Shown here one piece after another: positions 31,962 through 44,337 of a DNA stretch of 64,000 nt; the stretch's first letter is position 1, and each line of letters starts with the position of its first letter. The position numbers were made by a program, and so were the translations under genes. The notes beneath the pieces were generated by a model that searched no databases, was not told the origin of the DNA, and saw only the letters and a list, made by a program, of their open reading frames with translations. The stretch comes from Notospermus geniculatus (lineage: Eukaryota > Nemertea > Pilidiophora > Heteronemertea > Lineidae), in NCBI GenBank assembly GCA_002633025.1, contig NMRB01000684.1:125459-189458 (forward strand), read 5' to 3'.

Positions 31962-34900
31962 ATGGACACTATAAAGCCCCCACAACCTCTAAAGTTAGGA
32001 GGTGGGAACGTTTCCGATGCCTGGTCCAAGTTTAAGGAACAATTCCAATGGTATTTGCAAGCCATTGACGCCGCTGGTGCAAATGACTCCAGAAAAATCG
32101 GTCTATTTTTGACTGTGGCAGGGCCAGAGGCCCAGGAACTGTATCGTACATTCACTTATGGTGATAGCCAGGATAAAGGAAAGTTCGATGTTATTGAATC
32201 TAAGTTTGAGGACTTCTGCAACCCAAAGAAAAACGAGGCGTACGAAAGCTTCATCTTCCGTCGACGGGAGCAGAAAGAGGGTGAGACTTTCGATCAGTTT
32301 ATCACCGACCTACGATTGAAAATAGACACGTGCAACTAGGCCTACACGGGCTTGAAAGACAGAATGCTAAGGGACCAAATAGTTGTTGGTATCCGGGAGA
32401 GTAATCTGAGGGAGAAGTTGCTAAGAAACACTGATTTGACACTTGACAAAGCTATCAAAATTTGTATGGCCCATGAGACTGCACAGGAACAAATGAAGGT
32501 GTTCCAGGCTGAGCAGCCTGCTAGAGTTGAGGCTGTGCACCAGGAAAAGCCTAACAACAAGCCTACTGGCAAACCGAAGCAAACAAAGCCGTTTAATAAG
32601 GGTTCAAAACAGAAGCAGCATGGTCAGAAAACCAAACCAAGTCAGCAAAACGATCAGGTCACTGACTGTAGCCGCTGTGGTCGTAACCACCCGCCGCAGA
32701 AATGCCCTGCTTGGGGAGCAACGTGCAAAAAATGCAACGGAAAAAATCACTACGCACACAAGTGTCGATCCAGGAAGTTGCAGTCCGTGTTGGTAGATGG
32801 CGCCACTAGTGCAGATTACGACTTCGACTCCGATTCTGAAGAATTCTTCGTCTCCACAGTTCACCGCACAGATCGGAACCGTTGTGAGTGGATCGCCTCA
32901 CTGCAAGTGAACGGAACTGTTACGCCATTGAAGATAGATAGTGGCGCACAAGTCAACATTCTTACGTGGTCCGACTACCAAGGTTTAGCATTTAAACCTC
33001 CGCTCATCGAGAAGAAGTTGCAGCTGAAAGCATACAACAATTCCGAGATTGAAACGAAAGGAACATGTTTCGTGAAAGTCGTTACAAGAGATGGACGCAT
33101 TTTCCCTCGTACGAAATTTGCCGTAGTGCCGGATGACAACAATGTGCAACAGAGCATCTTGGGCGCTGGTGACAGTGAACGCATGGGTCTTGTCGTAAGA
33201 GCACGTGATGTGAGAAAAGTGTTCAGTGTTTGTGATTCGGGTCACATGACCAAGGAAAGCGTGGCCGCTGAATATGCCGACGTTTTCAAAGGCCTAGGGC
33301 GCCTTGACGGAGAAGTTAGTATAAAGCTCAAGGACAACGCAGTCCCGATCGTTTGCCCAGCCCGTAAAGTGCCCATTGCATTAAAAGACCGCCTTAAGAA
33401 GGAACTTGACCGTTTAGAGCAGCAAGGTGTAATCGAAAGGACTGAGGGTCCCACCGATTGGGTCCTCCCGCTTGTAATCGTTGAGAAGGCGAATGGCGAC
33501 CTTCGTATCTGCATGGACCCCTTGCGTCTAAATGAGTACGTCCTCCGTGAACACCACCACCTGCCTGAACGTTCCGAAATACAAAGTGAAATGGCAGGGG
33601 CACAGTATTTTTCAAAACTTGATGCGTCTCAGGGGTTTTACAAGTTGGATGGCCGCAGTAGCAAGCTGTGTACCGTCGCAACTCCATTTGGCCGCTACTC
33701 ATTCAAGAGAATGCCATTTGGAATTAGCAGTGCCCCAGAAATCTTCCATGCTAAGATAGCGCAACTCTTCGAGAATATGCCAGGTGTGAAGGTTTCTATG
33801 GATGACATTATTATCTATGCAAAGACACGAGAAGAACACGACCGCAGGCTCCGAGCCGTGTTAGACATTATTCGTAAAGCCGGAATCAAGTTAAATCTCA
33901 GCAAGTGCGAGATAGGCGTGATTGAGCTCGTCTTCATCGGGGATAAACTCTCAAGGGAGGGTGTTCGTCCTGACCCGAAGAAGGTTGTCGCAATTGAGAA
34001 AATGCCCGATCCCACCTGCAAAGAAGATTTGCAGAGGGGCCTAGGCATGGTGAACTATTTGTCCAAATTTATCCCGAATCTCACGGTAAAAACAACGTGT
34101 CTGCGTGAACTGTTGCTGAACGAAGCTGAGTGGAAGTGGACAAAAGAACACGCGTACGAATGGAAGCAGCTCAAAACTGCGCTGACGTGTGAACCAATCC
34201 TGCAGTACTTTGACCCTGCAAAGCGTACAAAGGTTTCGACTGATGCTTCGAAATCCGGACTGGGAGCAGTTTTACTCCAAGAGACTGATGACAAATGGCT
34301 ACCGGTTGCGTTCGCCTCGAGAGCAATGACACAAGCCGAGCGTCGGTATGCTCAGATCGAGAAGGAGCTGCTAGGACTGGTGTTCGCAACAGAGAAGTTC
34401 CACGAGTATGTGTATGGATCAACGTTTATAGCAGAAACAGACCACAAGCCACTGGTCGCACTTCATCAGAAGAATCTGTGTGATCTGACCCCCCGCTTGC
34501 AACGCCTTATGCTCCGCTTACGCAGATACGATCTGAAACTGGAGTACCTCCCAGGGAAATACCTGATAGTGGCGGACACTCTGTCTCGTGCGTTTCTGCC
34601 AAACTCTGATGAAACTAGCAGCACAGAGAAAGAGATCGCGTGTCACGTGGACATGATTCAGTCATACAGGCAGATCAGCGACCCAATGTGGAAACGATTG
34701 TCGGAATATACTGCAAAAGATGAAACACTGAGCAAGGTCTCACACGCTATTCATTCCGGATGGGACAATGAGGAAGGTCGTTCGTTGAAGCCGTACTATC
34801 ATTTCAGGGCTGATTTGACGGTAGTCGATGGAGTCATTGTGAAACAGGACAAAGTCGTCGTGCCCGTCGCCCTCAGGCCTGAACTGTTGGCGAAGTTGCA

Positions 34901-35963
34901 TGAGGGACACATGGGCATAGAGAAGTGTCAGGCCAGAGCTAGACAAGTAGTCTATTGGCCAGGAATATCTGGTGACATTGAAAACTGTGTAAACCGTTGT
35001 AGTGTGTGTCAGAAGTTCAGGTTTCGTCAACCAAAAGAGCCGTTAAAACAGCATGACGTGCCGGAGGAGCCATGGACCAAAGTTGGTGTGGACTTGTTTA
35101 GTATTGCTGGTGTTGACTATCTGGTCATGGTAGATTACACATCAAGCTTCCCCGAGATCTCGAAGTTGGAAGATCAGACCAGTAGTTGTACAATCAAGCA
35201 CATGAAAGCTGTCATGGCGCGTCATGGTATCCCGAAGACAGTCGTCAGTGACCCAGGAACGCAGTTTGAATGCCGCGAGTTTGCAGGTTTTGCGAAAGCG
35301 TATGGATTTGAGCATGTTGTCACGAGCCCAAAGCACTCACAGAGCAACGGGAAAGCCGAAAAAGCAGTGCAAATCGTGAAACGTCTGCTTAAGAAAGCGA
35401 AAGAAACCGGTGATGATCCCTACTTGGCGCTCTTAAGTTACCGTACGATGCCAGTTGTCAGTTCTGAGAGTGGCAAGTCGCCATCTGAGATCCTGATGGG
35501 TAGGAAGTTGCGTGGAACATTGCCTGATGCAGAGCGTTACCTGAAAAGCAAGGAGTTTCAGCGCAAGAATGAGCGTCAGAAGTGTTACTATGATCGTGGT
35601 GCGCGGCCGTTAAAACCGCTTGTACCCATGGACACTGTCAGGATTCGTCGCGAAAGGAGTGAGAAGGTTTTGTGGAATGATCGTGGACAGGTTCTGCGTG
35701 AAGTGGCACCCAACTCGTACAGGGTGTTGCTTGAGTCTGGACAGGTCTTGAGAAGGAACAGGAGGGACTTGCTGAAAACAGTTGAGGATTTCCACCCGCG
35801 TCCGGAGGTTGAGCCTAGTGATTCCGTTCAATCAGAGCCGGAGACATTGACTTTGCGTGATACGCAACCCGCTCAGCCCGCTGTGGTTCAAAATCCGTGT
35901 CCGCAAACAACGCGCAGTGGCCGAACCGTAAAGCCGCCTCAGAGACTGATTGAAAGCATATAG
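31962..35963 (+). pseudogene. Gypsy gag-pol, one in-frame stop
   Basis: A single frame of 1334 codons with one TAG at 32337-32339 in gag. Visible: two zinc knuckles (C-S-R-C...H...C at about 32668 and C-K-K-C...H...C at about 32725), protease D-S-G-A (about 32937), reverse transcriptase with K-L-D-A-S-Q-G-F and S-M-D-D-I-I-I-Y at about 33798 (S replaces the usual aromatic in Y-x-D-D), RNase H with S-T-D-A-S-K-S-G-L (about 34240), and integrase with an H-H-C-C finger (about 34900-35010), D-L-F, S-D-P-G-T-Q-F and the final E in G-K-A-E-K-A. No envelope-like frame; about 490 bp of non-coding sequence precedes the 3' LTR. Read-through of the stop is possible, but a mutation is simpler. Confidence 0.85.
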
Positions 35964-36449
35964 TAGTTGTAAGTCGGGACTATGAAGACAGTGAAGTTCT
36001 TAGAATTTGAACAGGTTGAATGTTTAACAGGTTTAACAGGTCGAATGTTCGAGTGTTTGCAGAGTTGAGAGGTCAAGTTGGATGTTTTGTTTGAGTGTGT
36101 TAATAACTAGTGTTCTATAGCATTCTTGTGGTGTAACATGTACAATGTATGCATATCTTCATAGGATTAGAGTTGGTCATGGTGTCATGATCAAGAGCAA
36201 TCTTTGTGTTAATTGCAAAAGTGTAAGGCACAGAAGTTGTCATTTAGTTAGTTATTATAGGCAATGTTTTCTGCCTTTAGATGTGGTTTTGCAAATTTCA
36301 GTGAATTTTGAGGCCAATTTTTCACTTGCTCATACTCATAGTGGGAATGGCAGTTTTCATACTCCTCTAGGTATACATGTGTTGCTGAGTAGCATTCCGT
36401 GTAGTCTGAATTTGTTTTTCCTATGTGTTGTTCTTCTTAAAGGGGGAGA

Positions 36450-36560
36450 TGTACCATGAGATTGGTTTTACGACATTGTTATCGCCACCTGGCGTCCGTT
36501 CTGTGAATCAATAAAGACTGCTTTACGTTACCAAACACATGGCGTCGTGTTGTTGATGCA
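36450..36560 (+). repeat. 3' LTR (111 bp)
   Basis: TGTACC...GATGCA with an AATAAAG poly(A) signal in the middle. It is the intact reference for the split 5' LTR. Confidence 0.9.
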
Positions 36561-36565
36561 TAGAG

Positions 36566-38175
36566 AGCCAACTTGCGCAAGAAAACTCTCACGTGGAGAG
36601 GCGCCTTTAGACTGCCATGTATAGTAGACGTCTTAGAAAAATACACCCCCGACCATAAACCATTCGATGGCTCATCTGATCCTAACCCTTGAGACCCTAT
36701 CCAAAATCCACCCTCAGCAAACGGACAGTTGAGTAGCGCCGCTGGATGGAGCGGCAAAGATTGGAACCAGACTAGACAGTTTTCTCCTGCAATGCTCTCT
36801 GTTGCTATGGGCAAGTGCTCAGCCATAGAACATGTAGAAAACTATGGGCAGCAGTAAGGAAGCCAACTATAGTGAATTGCCCATTGAGAGGGAACCAAAA
36901 GACAATCTCGCACGTGGAGGAAGGCCAGCCAAAACGAAAAAGGAAAGGGGAACAAGAGAAAGGCATCGGTCTCCCAAAATCTTGCAAATTTTCGACCCCA
37001 ACCGGGGTCTTCTTCAGGCAGGCACTTTACAGTATGAAACTACAGAAAAGACTCAATGAAAAGACTCCAGAAAAGTCTTTTCAGGATGAAACTCCAGAAA
37101 AGTCTTTTCTTGAGTTTCATACTGTAAAGTGCCTGCCTCAAGATCACCCCAGTTGGGGTCGAATTTGCAAGATTCACTGGAAGTTGACTTTGTGTATCAT
37201 TTTGTGTGTCAATTTTTGTGCTCTTTCTTTCTTTGGCATAATTATGCTCCCCAAATATGAAATAAACAATAGGCTTCTGTGCAGTATTGTGGACATGCTG
37301 CTAGTAATTAGGGGCGGATCCAGGATTCTGATGGTAAGGGGGGGGCAGATGGCCACAGGCGGAGGGATGAAGGTGAGCGCCGAAGACATGAAGACACGGT
37401 GTGGGGGTGAGGGTGTTTCCCCCCAGAAAATTTTGAAATCTAGAAGGCCATTATGTGTGATTTCCCAGCATCTGACGGACAAATTACAAGGCAATTCTGT
37501 GGCCCCACATTGAAAAAAATACCGGCACTTTGAAAAGGGGTCACCGAAAAATGGCGGCGGGGGGTCCCTGCATGGATCCGCGCCTGCTATGGATAGACTG
37601 CTGTAACAGTAGGCCCCTACCGGTAAGGAATGTTCAACTGGGGAAAACGCCCATTCCTAATGTTAGGCCTAACAGACGGCCACAGACAATGCCCGGGAGA
37701 CTGCCAATGGTCCCCTGCCCTCGAACTCAGTGCTCTGCTATGGAGTGGTTGGAGGGCTGCGCAAGATTCAAAGTACAACCTTTTTGTTTTGGCCCAAAAC
37801 AAAAGAAAAACTGTCCCCAAAAGTTGGGGACAGTTTTTCTTTGGGACATTCGTTCCTTGCGCACCGTTCCTCAAAATCAAGGAGGAAAGTGTGCAGGTAG
37901 GTGTGATAGTAAATCCCCTGGAATTGGAAGTCCGGTGTCATGGTTAGTACACCTGGGCCCTATTTTTTTTCAAGTACAGTGTACATGTACTTTTCAAGGA
38001 CTTTTCAAGGATGATTTGGAGATTTTTCAAGGACTTTGTTCTTGAAAAGCAAGGGAGAAATACACAAATTTTCATATCAAAATAGAACATCTCTAGCGGA
38101 AAACTAGGAACAACATTTTTTTCAACGGGTCTTTTTATTTTTCAAGGACTTTTCCAGGGATTTTTACAGCTGTTC
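36566..38175. other. Duplicated flank right of gypsy
   Basis: 36566-37140 and 37380-37500 match 11552-12160, and 37720-37935 matches 15550-15790. It contains the GACCCCAACCGGGGTC palindrome and a hairpin AACTGTCCCCAAAAGTTGGG at about 37810. No conserved frame. Confidence 0.55.
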
Positions 38176-38343
38176 CATTTTTAGCTCACTGGGGTGANCC
38201 AGGTGGCATAACCCAAAAATCATCAAAGTCTTTTCTGGGAATGACTTGCCCCAGATTGCTCATAACTGATATGTACCTCCCTCTGTCATTAGACTATTAT
38301 GTCCAACCCAGTGAGCACATGGTCCATGGACCATTTCATTTAA
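38176..38343 (+). repeat. AGCTC-family element truncated at an N join
   Basis: The head TTTTTAGCTCACTGGGGTGA stops at N (38198) and the body resumes near the tail. The deletion may be an assembly artefact. Confidence 0.6.
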
Positions 38344-38497
38344 GTACTTTTCCATAGCTTTTCAAGGTCACTTTTTTCAAGTACTTTTCAACAAGGACCT
38401 GTACGAACCGTGTAATCAAACAGGGATAGGATATAATGGCAATATGAGAAGCCCTGCACTCGAATACGTTACAGTAGCAGATTCTTGTTGCTCAGAT

Positions 38498-38656
38498 CAC
38501 AGGCGGCCCGAGCTTTGTCACAAAATAGGGTAAAATGTACGTTGGGGGTAGTAGTCCTACTATTATAATATATAGGTCTTTTTTATATATTATATAGGAC
38601 TACTACCCCCAACGTACATTTTACCCTATTTTGTGACAAAGCTCGGGCCGCCTGTG
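38498..38656. mobile_element. 159-bp hairpin element with 7-bp target duplication
   Basis: CTCAGAT at 38491-38497 and 38657-38663 flanks an almost perfect inverted repeat (CACAGGCGGCCCGAGC / GCTCGGGCCGCCTGTG; arms ~72 bp). The paralog at about 15962 shows a single CTCAGAT. Confidence 0.85.
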
Positions 38657-39206
38657 CTCAGATGCATTCCTCCTTGGAGCACAGTTCCTTCCACACCGGC
38701 GCCGATGGCGAAAAAAGCGACACCAGATGATGGCGGCTTCAGTCTTTACACGGTCATGGCGGAGGCCACGTTTATCTAGTCACAAAAAAATTGTAAAAGA
38801 CAATAGGCCTACAACATGTACAATGAAAGCATGGAAAGACATGAAAGATCATGGAAAACATGGAAAATCGTCACTGACATGACTGGTCATGGTGATCAAC
38901 TGATCAAACATGTCAAATTCACGTTTTGTTTCATCAGTTCATGGGTTTAGAACTCCTTGCACTTGCGTCGTCTAATGATGCATTAGCTAGCATAATTTGT
39001 TTCTTTCATTCCTTTCTTGTGTCTAAAGTAAACAGGTAAAGGCCGCACTGCAAATAATCCTGGCTCAGGATGAGCCACTTTGAGGACTGAACATGCTGAA
39101 ATGTGTTGGTGAGAATGTGAGTTTAATGGACTTTCTCCACCGCCGCCTCAAAAAATCAACTCGTCCATGTCGTCGGCCGCGTCTGCACATGCGATCACAT
39201 GCATTT

Positions 39207-39650
39207 CAGTTCGGGATAAGTCTTTCTTTACAAACGTTTCTAAACTTGGACTCGGAGTCTGAATTTGGACACTCAGAGTGTCTAAATTCAGAAACTGTGA
39301 ATTATTGCTTTAAAGTTTTAAATTCTTGAAAGAACATCCAACGTTTCTAAATTTAGACACTTTTACACTGTTTTATGGGTTCTTGGCCGATAAAAACCTG
39401 AATTTCTTGAAAACGCAGCCGGCGCCGTGAAAACGCAGCCGTGGAATTAAAGAGGACATACAGGGCCACCTATCCATTGGGTCAGACACTTTCCGATTTG
39501 ATGCTTTCATATTCCGATTGAGCGTTTTTTGGTAAGGTGTCTGAATTTACACACCTTGAGAGTTTCTAAATTTGCACTCGGAGTCTAAATTTGGACTCTG
39601 TGAGTGTCTAAATTTAGAAACGTTTGTAAATAAAGACTTATCCCGAACTG
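39207..39650. mobile_element. MITE with long inverted ends
   Basis: Ends CAGTTCGGGATAAGTCTTT and AAAGACTTATCCCGAACTG, with inverted homology extending inward through GTTTCTAAA. ATTT is duplicated at 39203-39206 and 39651-39654. Confidence 0.8.
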
Positions 39651-39654
39651 ATTT

Positions 39655-40039
39655 TGCTGCATTCATTGCATGAACTTGGCAGTGGCGGATCCAAGGAAGG
39701 GGGCGTGCCCTGTGCTGTGCACCCCCCCTCCCCTTCAGCCTTCCACCAGCAAAAGTTTGAAAGGCATAGGCCTAGGCTATTAATTAGGCCTAGGCCTAGT
39801 ACCCTGGCGTAGGGCCTACTAGGCCTACCGGTAGGCATGATAGGCCTAGAGACCCCCTGCCCTGATCACGACACGGGCACCCCGAACACTGTCAGTACCG
39901 GTAGGCCTAGGCCTAATGATTTGACGCAGTTTCCTGGAGGAAAAATACGAACAGTAGGCCTAGGGTAAACAGGGGTATTATCGGACACCTAAGCATTTCC
40001 GGCCTAGAAACACACTGCGCATGCTAAAGGCAAACATTT
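39655..40039. repeat. TAGGCCTA-rich intergenic tract
   Basis: Many TAGGCCTA and ACCGGTA motifs between 39760 and 39965; no gene seen. Confidence 0.6.
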
Positions 40040-40872
40040 CCGAGATCGAGGTTGAAAAATGTGTGATGGTTCCGATGACGCCCAGGCATGCCAGGGGATA
40101 TAGGCAGGGTTTCCACCAGAAATTGAAAGAAGGGGGGTACAATAGCTTGTGGGGTGTCACAAGCACCCCTCAGGTGGGGCTCCGGGGACCTCTCTCAGAA
40201 AAATTTGCTTTTTTAAGCCCTGAAAATGCATTTTCCTGACATTTGGAAGAAGAAATCTGCATTGCACAGCAGATGGAAGGGGGGTACATACCCCCCTACT
40301 TCAAGCCATAGGGGAGATTTGTACCCCCCGTACCCCCNTACCCCCCCCCCCCGTACCCCCCCCGCTGGCAGAAACCCTGATAGGCACAGTCTCCATCTCT
40401 TGATTGACACCATGATCCTCCGCTAGGTGGATTTAGGCAGATCGGTATAGCCAGGATCCTGATGGTCCATTAGGGTACTTGCTAGCAAGGGAATTCAAGC
40501 TGGTCAAGCCCCTTTTGCCACTATGTGCTAAGCCCCTCCCCTTCCATCCCAAATCATGAATCCACTCCTCATGATCTCCACTCTGACTCTTCTCTTGTAG
40601 GAAAGCCAGCTGTTGTGAGCACAGTGTACAACAAGCCGTCAGGGACTGGGTGGACTGTTCCTACTGGTGATCTCTGATTTCTCCAAATGTGTAAGGAAAG
40701 CCAGCTGTTGTGAGCACAGTGTACAACAAGCCGTCAGGGACTGGGTGGACTGTTCCTACTAGTGATCTCTCCAACAGTGGATTCAAGTGCCTTTCATCGT
40801 GAGGTCTTATGAGAACTAGTGAAAAACTGCTCCTGCCGAGAGAATTGTGACCAAGATTTATCAAAGTTAGTA
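40040..40872 (+). pseudogene. Orphan 5' end of a cGLR-family gene copy
   Basis: Paralogous to 21830-22740. Acceptor CTTCTCTTGTAG (AG at 40599-40600), then two tandem leader units (40601-40775) and a start-exon-like segment (ACAGTGGATTCAAGTGCC...GCTCCTGCCGAGAG) without ATG. The body of the gene is absent; a pogo-like element follows directly. Confidence 0.6.
40107..40379. mobile_element. MITE, GGGTTTCC ends, 7-bp target duplication
   Basis: ATAGGCA at 40100-40106 and 40380-40386; ends GGGTTTCCACCAG and CTGGCAGAAACCC. The paralog near 21878 is uninterrupted. Contains poly-C runs and an N at 40338. Confidence 0.75.
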
Positions 40873-41577
40873 CAGTAAACCATCGCTATAACGTACACGT
40901 CGGGATCCACGCAAAATGTACGTTATAGCGAGGTGTACGTTATAGCGAGGAAGGCTTTTGGCATGTCCATTTTGAATGGCGAACGTGCACAGGGACCGTG
41001 GTGCATGTATGCCGACCGTCGCATGCAGACTATTTGACGGCGGTACCAGTTTTCGCGGGTCTTACGGCGATCGCCGCGACTGCTTCACGAATATCACAAA
41101 AAATGAAACAATTGGTACTATTCTATGATTTAGTTTGGATTTTACCGCAATATTTACATTCGGCAGCATCCAAATTCTGCGCCGCAAACCGGGTCAGACG
41201 GCAAACTGGGTCAGAATCCAGGCATTGGTACCTTTTTCGCGTAACTTGAGAGCGTGTCTGACGAACATTTAATTCTTTTGATGATGAATTGTCATAATCA
41301 GGCCTACTTACAGTCATAACAGCCAAACAAACTAAGCATGAAGACAACTGGTGTTAACTGACCCAAGCTCATTAGCGTGGTGTGACAGGGAGACATACAG
41401 TTTACAGTACATTACTGTACAAAGTATACACTTAACATGTACAATGATCGGCTGAGTCTGAGTACGGGGGATTTCAAGGAAATATAATATTTTGGGTAAA
41501 AATATGGGGTCCATGGAAAATGTACGTTATATCCGGGAGTACGTAATAACGAGGTACGTTATAGCGAGGGTTTACTG
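40873..41577. mobile_element. Pogo/Tigger-like MITE
   Basis: TA at both sides (40871-40872, 41578-41579). Ends CAGTAAACCATCGCTATAAC and GTTATAGCGAGGGTTTACTG are typical of pogo-type Tc1/mariner elements. 705 bp without a transposase frame. Confidence 0.8.
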
Positions 41578-41605
41578 TAGTTATCAAAAGTGAATGATGG
41601 TCAAT

Positions 41606-41740
41606 CAGGGTTTCTGCCAGAAATATTTTTGAGGGTATGCAGTTCTTCAAAATCAGCAAAAAAAACCATGAAATTAAAGAAAATGGCCCTTTTCTGTTCC
41701 TTTGAGGGTACTTGCAGCGTACCCTCTGGCGGAAACACTG
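41606..41740. mobile_element. Small MITE, CAGGGTTTC ends
   Basis: TCAAT duplicated at 41601-41605 and 41741-41745. Ends CAGGGTTTCTGCCAG and CTGGCGGAAACACTG. Related to the element at 40107. Confidence 0.65.
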
Positions 41741-41879
41741 TCAATATTTACGGAAATCTTTTCAATGAATTTGGTTACTACAGATTTTTAAATGCCATGT
41801 ACTATTTTTTGGGTGAGGCTCCAAGCCCTTTTGCTAAGCCCTCCTCCATCCAAAGTCCTGAATTCAGTTGTGTAATTTC

Positions 41880-42190
41880 CATTCTTCTCTTTTAGGTAAA
41901 CCTGCTGCTTCTCCAAATGTTGATTCAAGTGTCTTTTGTTGTGAGAACGTATTGGAAGTCATCAGAGTTGCCAGCTCCTGTCTCGCTACATTCATGAGAC
42001 CAGCTCCATAAAGCCAAGGGACACACACCCGGTAATTGTACGTGGTGGGAATTGTGACAAAAATTCTCCAGGATGGTGCATGGGAGTGCAAACTTTCAAA
42101 ATTGTTTTTGCCTTTTAGAGGTCCAACAGATTTCACAATTTCTTGTTGAGTCAGTGTTCTAGCCAAGGTGGCTGCTGGACAGATTAGGTT
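41880..42190 (+). pseudogene. Orphan start exon of the cGLR family
   Basis: Acceptor-like TTCTTCTCTTTTAG, then CTGCTGCTTCTCCAAATG, GATTCAAGTGTC and GTCATCAGAGTTGCCAGC, which aligns with the start context CATCATGTCGGAGTTACCAG but has lost ATG. Close copy of 24530-24850. Confidence 0.5.
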
Positions 42191-42269
42191 GTACTCGCTG
42201 TACTACATGTACCGTAGTTGGATTTGGACAGTATTATAAAAATCTTTTGATCAGTAATTTTTAGCCCGC

Positions 42270-44335
42270 TTGGCCGAAGGCCAAAAGGGCTTATGCTGTG
42301 CTTAGATGCCTTAGTGGTGGTCTGTCGTGCGTGCGCAATATTTTGCCTTGTCTGCACTCTAGCGTCTTTAGTTTTCGACGGATCGACTTCATATTGCATA
42401 TGTGTATATATGGCCCCAAGATCTAGGCCAAGTTCGATTTTGGGCGTGCTGCGATTCCTAATATGGCTACTAGGGGGCGTTTTATGAAAAAATGAAAAAT
42501 GGCTATTTTACACTAACGGAATTAGTGTAAAATTGGCCTAGATCTTGGGGCCAAATTTGACACTAACGGAATTAGTATCAAATTTGAACCCTAGGTACAT
42601 CTAATCATGTTACATCATATATATAACGGGTTTTTGATTTGACGTAATTTTCATGGGAAAATAGGTCAAATAACGAAAAACGGCCCGATATTTGGGCTCT
42701 GCCTTGTCTGCACTCTAGCGTCTTCAGTTTTCAATAGATCGTGTTCATATTGCATGTGTTTATATATGGCCCCAAGATCTAGGCCAAGTTCGATTTTGAG
42801 CATGCTGCGATTCCTACTGTAGCCACTACTGGGCGTTTTGTGAAAAAAATGAAAAATGGCTATTCTACGCTAATAATTTGAGCTGGGATGCTCAAATTTG
42901 AACCGTTGGTACATTTAATCGTGTTATATCATATATGTAACAGGTTTTTAGCTCACCTCTGTGAGGTGAGCTTTTCTTATGGCGTGTCGTCCGTCGTCGT
43001 CCGTCGTCGTTAACAGGGGTGGCACGTTTCTAAACCGCTAGGCATAGAAGCTTGAAACTTGGTGTACAGGTAGCTTATGGTAAAAACTATCTCTGGACGG
43101 AAACTTAGCGCTGCCAGTTTTACACTCTGGCCTGTAGGGGGCGCTTTGTGAAAACCTTCTTTTGCCTGTATCTCCTGAATGCTCATAGCTAGAAGAACCA
43201 TGAAACTTTTATGGTGGGTTCCTCTGATGAGACTCCCATCACATAAAGCCTGGGTTTTTGATTTGGCCCACTTTTAAAGGTCAGCAGAGGTCAAAGTTCA
43301 AAATCCACTGTTTGGTGGCACATTTCGTGGCTATTTGACATAGAGGGTTTTGATTTGGTGTGAAGATATATCTAGGCACCGTCTACAAGTGCACCAAATT
43401 TTGACCCAATCAGACGTCAAATATGGCCGCCAGTCAGCCATCTTGAAAAATTTACTTCGGGCCATAATCAATAGTAAAGGTTAAGAAGATGGTTTTATGT
43501 TGCCTTAAAATATCTATGTAAGTATCCTCTACATTTATGCTAAGATTTCAGTTCCAACATACATGTACTTCATATATGGCCGCCAGGTGGCCATCTTGAA
43601 ACATGGAATTTTTGACATCTGCGGCCAACACAGGAAAGAGGTTTGCTCACACCACTAACTCCTTCTGACGGTCTTCGACAGTTTATGTCATTCATTAGAT
43701 TATTGCTGATCAGATGAAATAATTTGGTGTGTTCAGCTTTATCTTGTCTCTACTGATTCTTCATCATTCACCATGAGTGTGTGTCCCAGTTTTACTTTAC
43801 CACAGAGACTTATCACAGAGGTGAGCACAATGGCCCTGGCCATTTCATTGATTTTGACGTCATTTTGATGGGAAAATAGGTCAAATAATGAAAAATAGCC
43901 TGATATTTGGGCTTTGCCTTGTCTGCACCCTAGTGTCTTCAGTTTTCGATGGATGATTTTCATATTGCATACGTGCAAGTTTGATTTTGGGAGTGCTGCA
44001 ATTCCCACTATGGCCACTACGAGGCGTTTTGTGAAAACGATGAAAAATGGCTCTTACACTAGAACAATGTGAGCTAGGATGCTCAAATTTGAACCATAGA
44101 TACATCTTATCGTGTTACATCATATATCCAATGAGTTTTTGATTGACCTAATTTTGACGGGAAAATAGGTCAAATAACGAAAAATGGGCCAATATTTTTG
44201 CTTTGCCTTTCTGTGCACTCCTAGTGTCTTCAGCTTTCGAAGGAATATTTTCATATTGAATATGTAAATATATGGCCTGAAGATTTATGTACTATGATTC
44301 CCACTTAACCAAGCGGGCACTGTGCCATTGGCACT
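42270..44335 (+). repeat. AGCCCGCTTGG-family element with nested insertion
   Basis: Begins AGCCCGCTTGGCCGAAGG (about 42262) and ends CCAAGCGGGCACTGTGCC (about 44310-44330), inverted ends. Internal units repeat GCCCCAAGATCTAGGCCAAG and TAGCGTCTTCAGTTTTCGA. An AGCTC-family element is nested at about 42947-43848, breaking a GTTTTTGATTTGACG unit. Confidence 0.7.
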
Positions 44336-44337
44336 AT

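Larger units (their letters stand above)
30862..36560 (+). mobile_element. Ty3/gypsy LTR retrotransposon
   Basis: LTRs begin TGTACC and end GATGCA. TAGAG is duplicated at 30857-30861 and 36561-36565. The primer site TGGTACCAG follows the 5' LTR at 31892, and the polypurine tract AAAGGGGGAGA (36439-36449) precedes the 3' LTR. Domain order gag, protease, reverse transcriptase, RNase H, integrase is that of Ty3/gypsy. The 111-bp LTR is unusually short. LTR identity is essentially complete over the shared parts, so insertion was recent. The uninterrupted paralog at about 11550 confirms it. Confidence 0.9.

Noticed and set aside
36145-36459. 104-codon frame after gypsy pol as a possible envelope gene
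   Set aside because: No signal peptide, membrane segment or cysteine pattern of an envelope; it runs into the polypurine tract.
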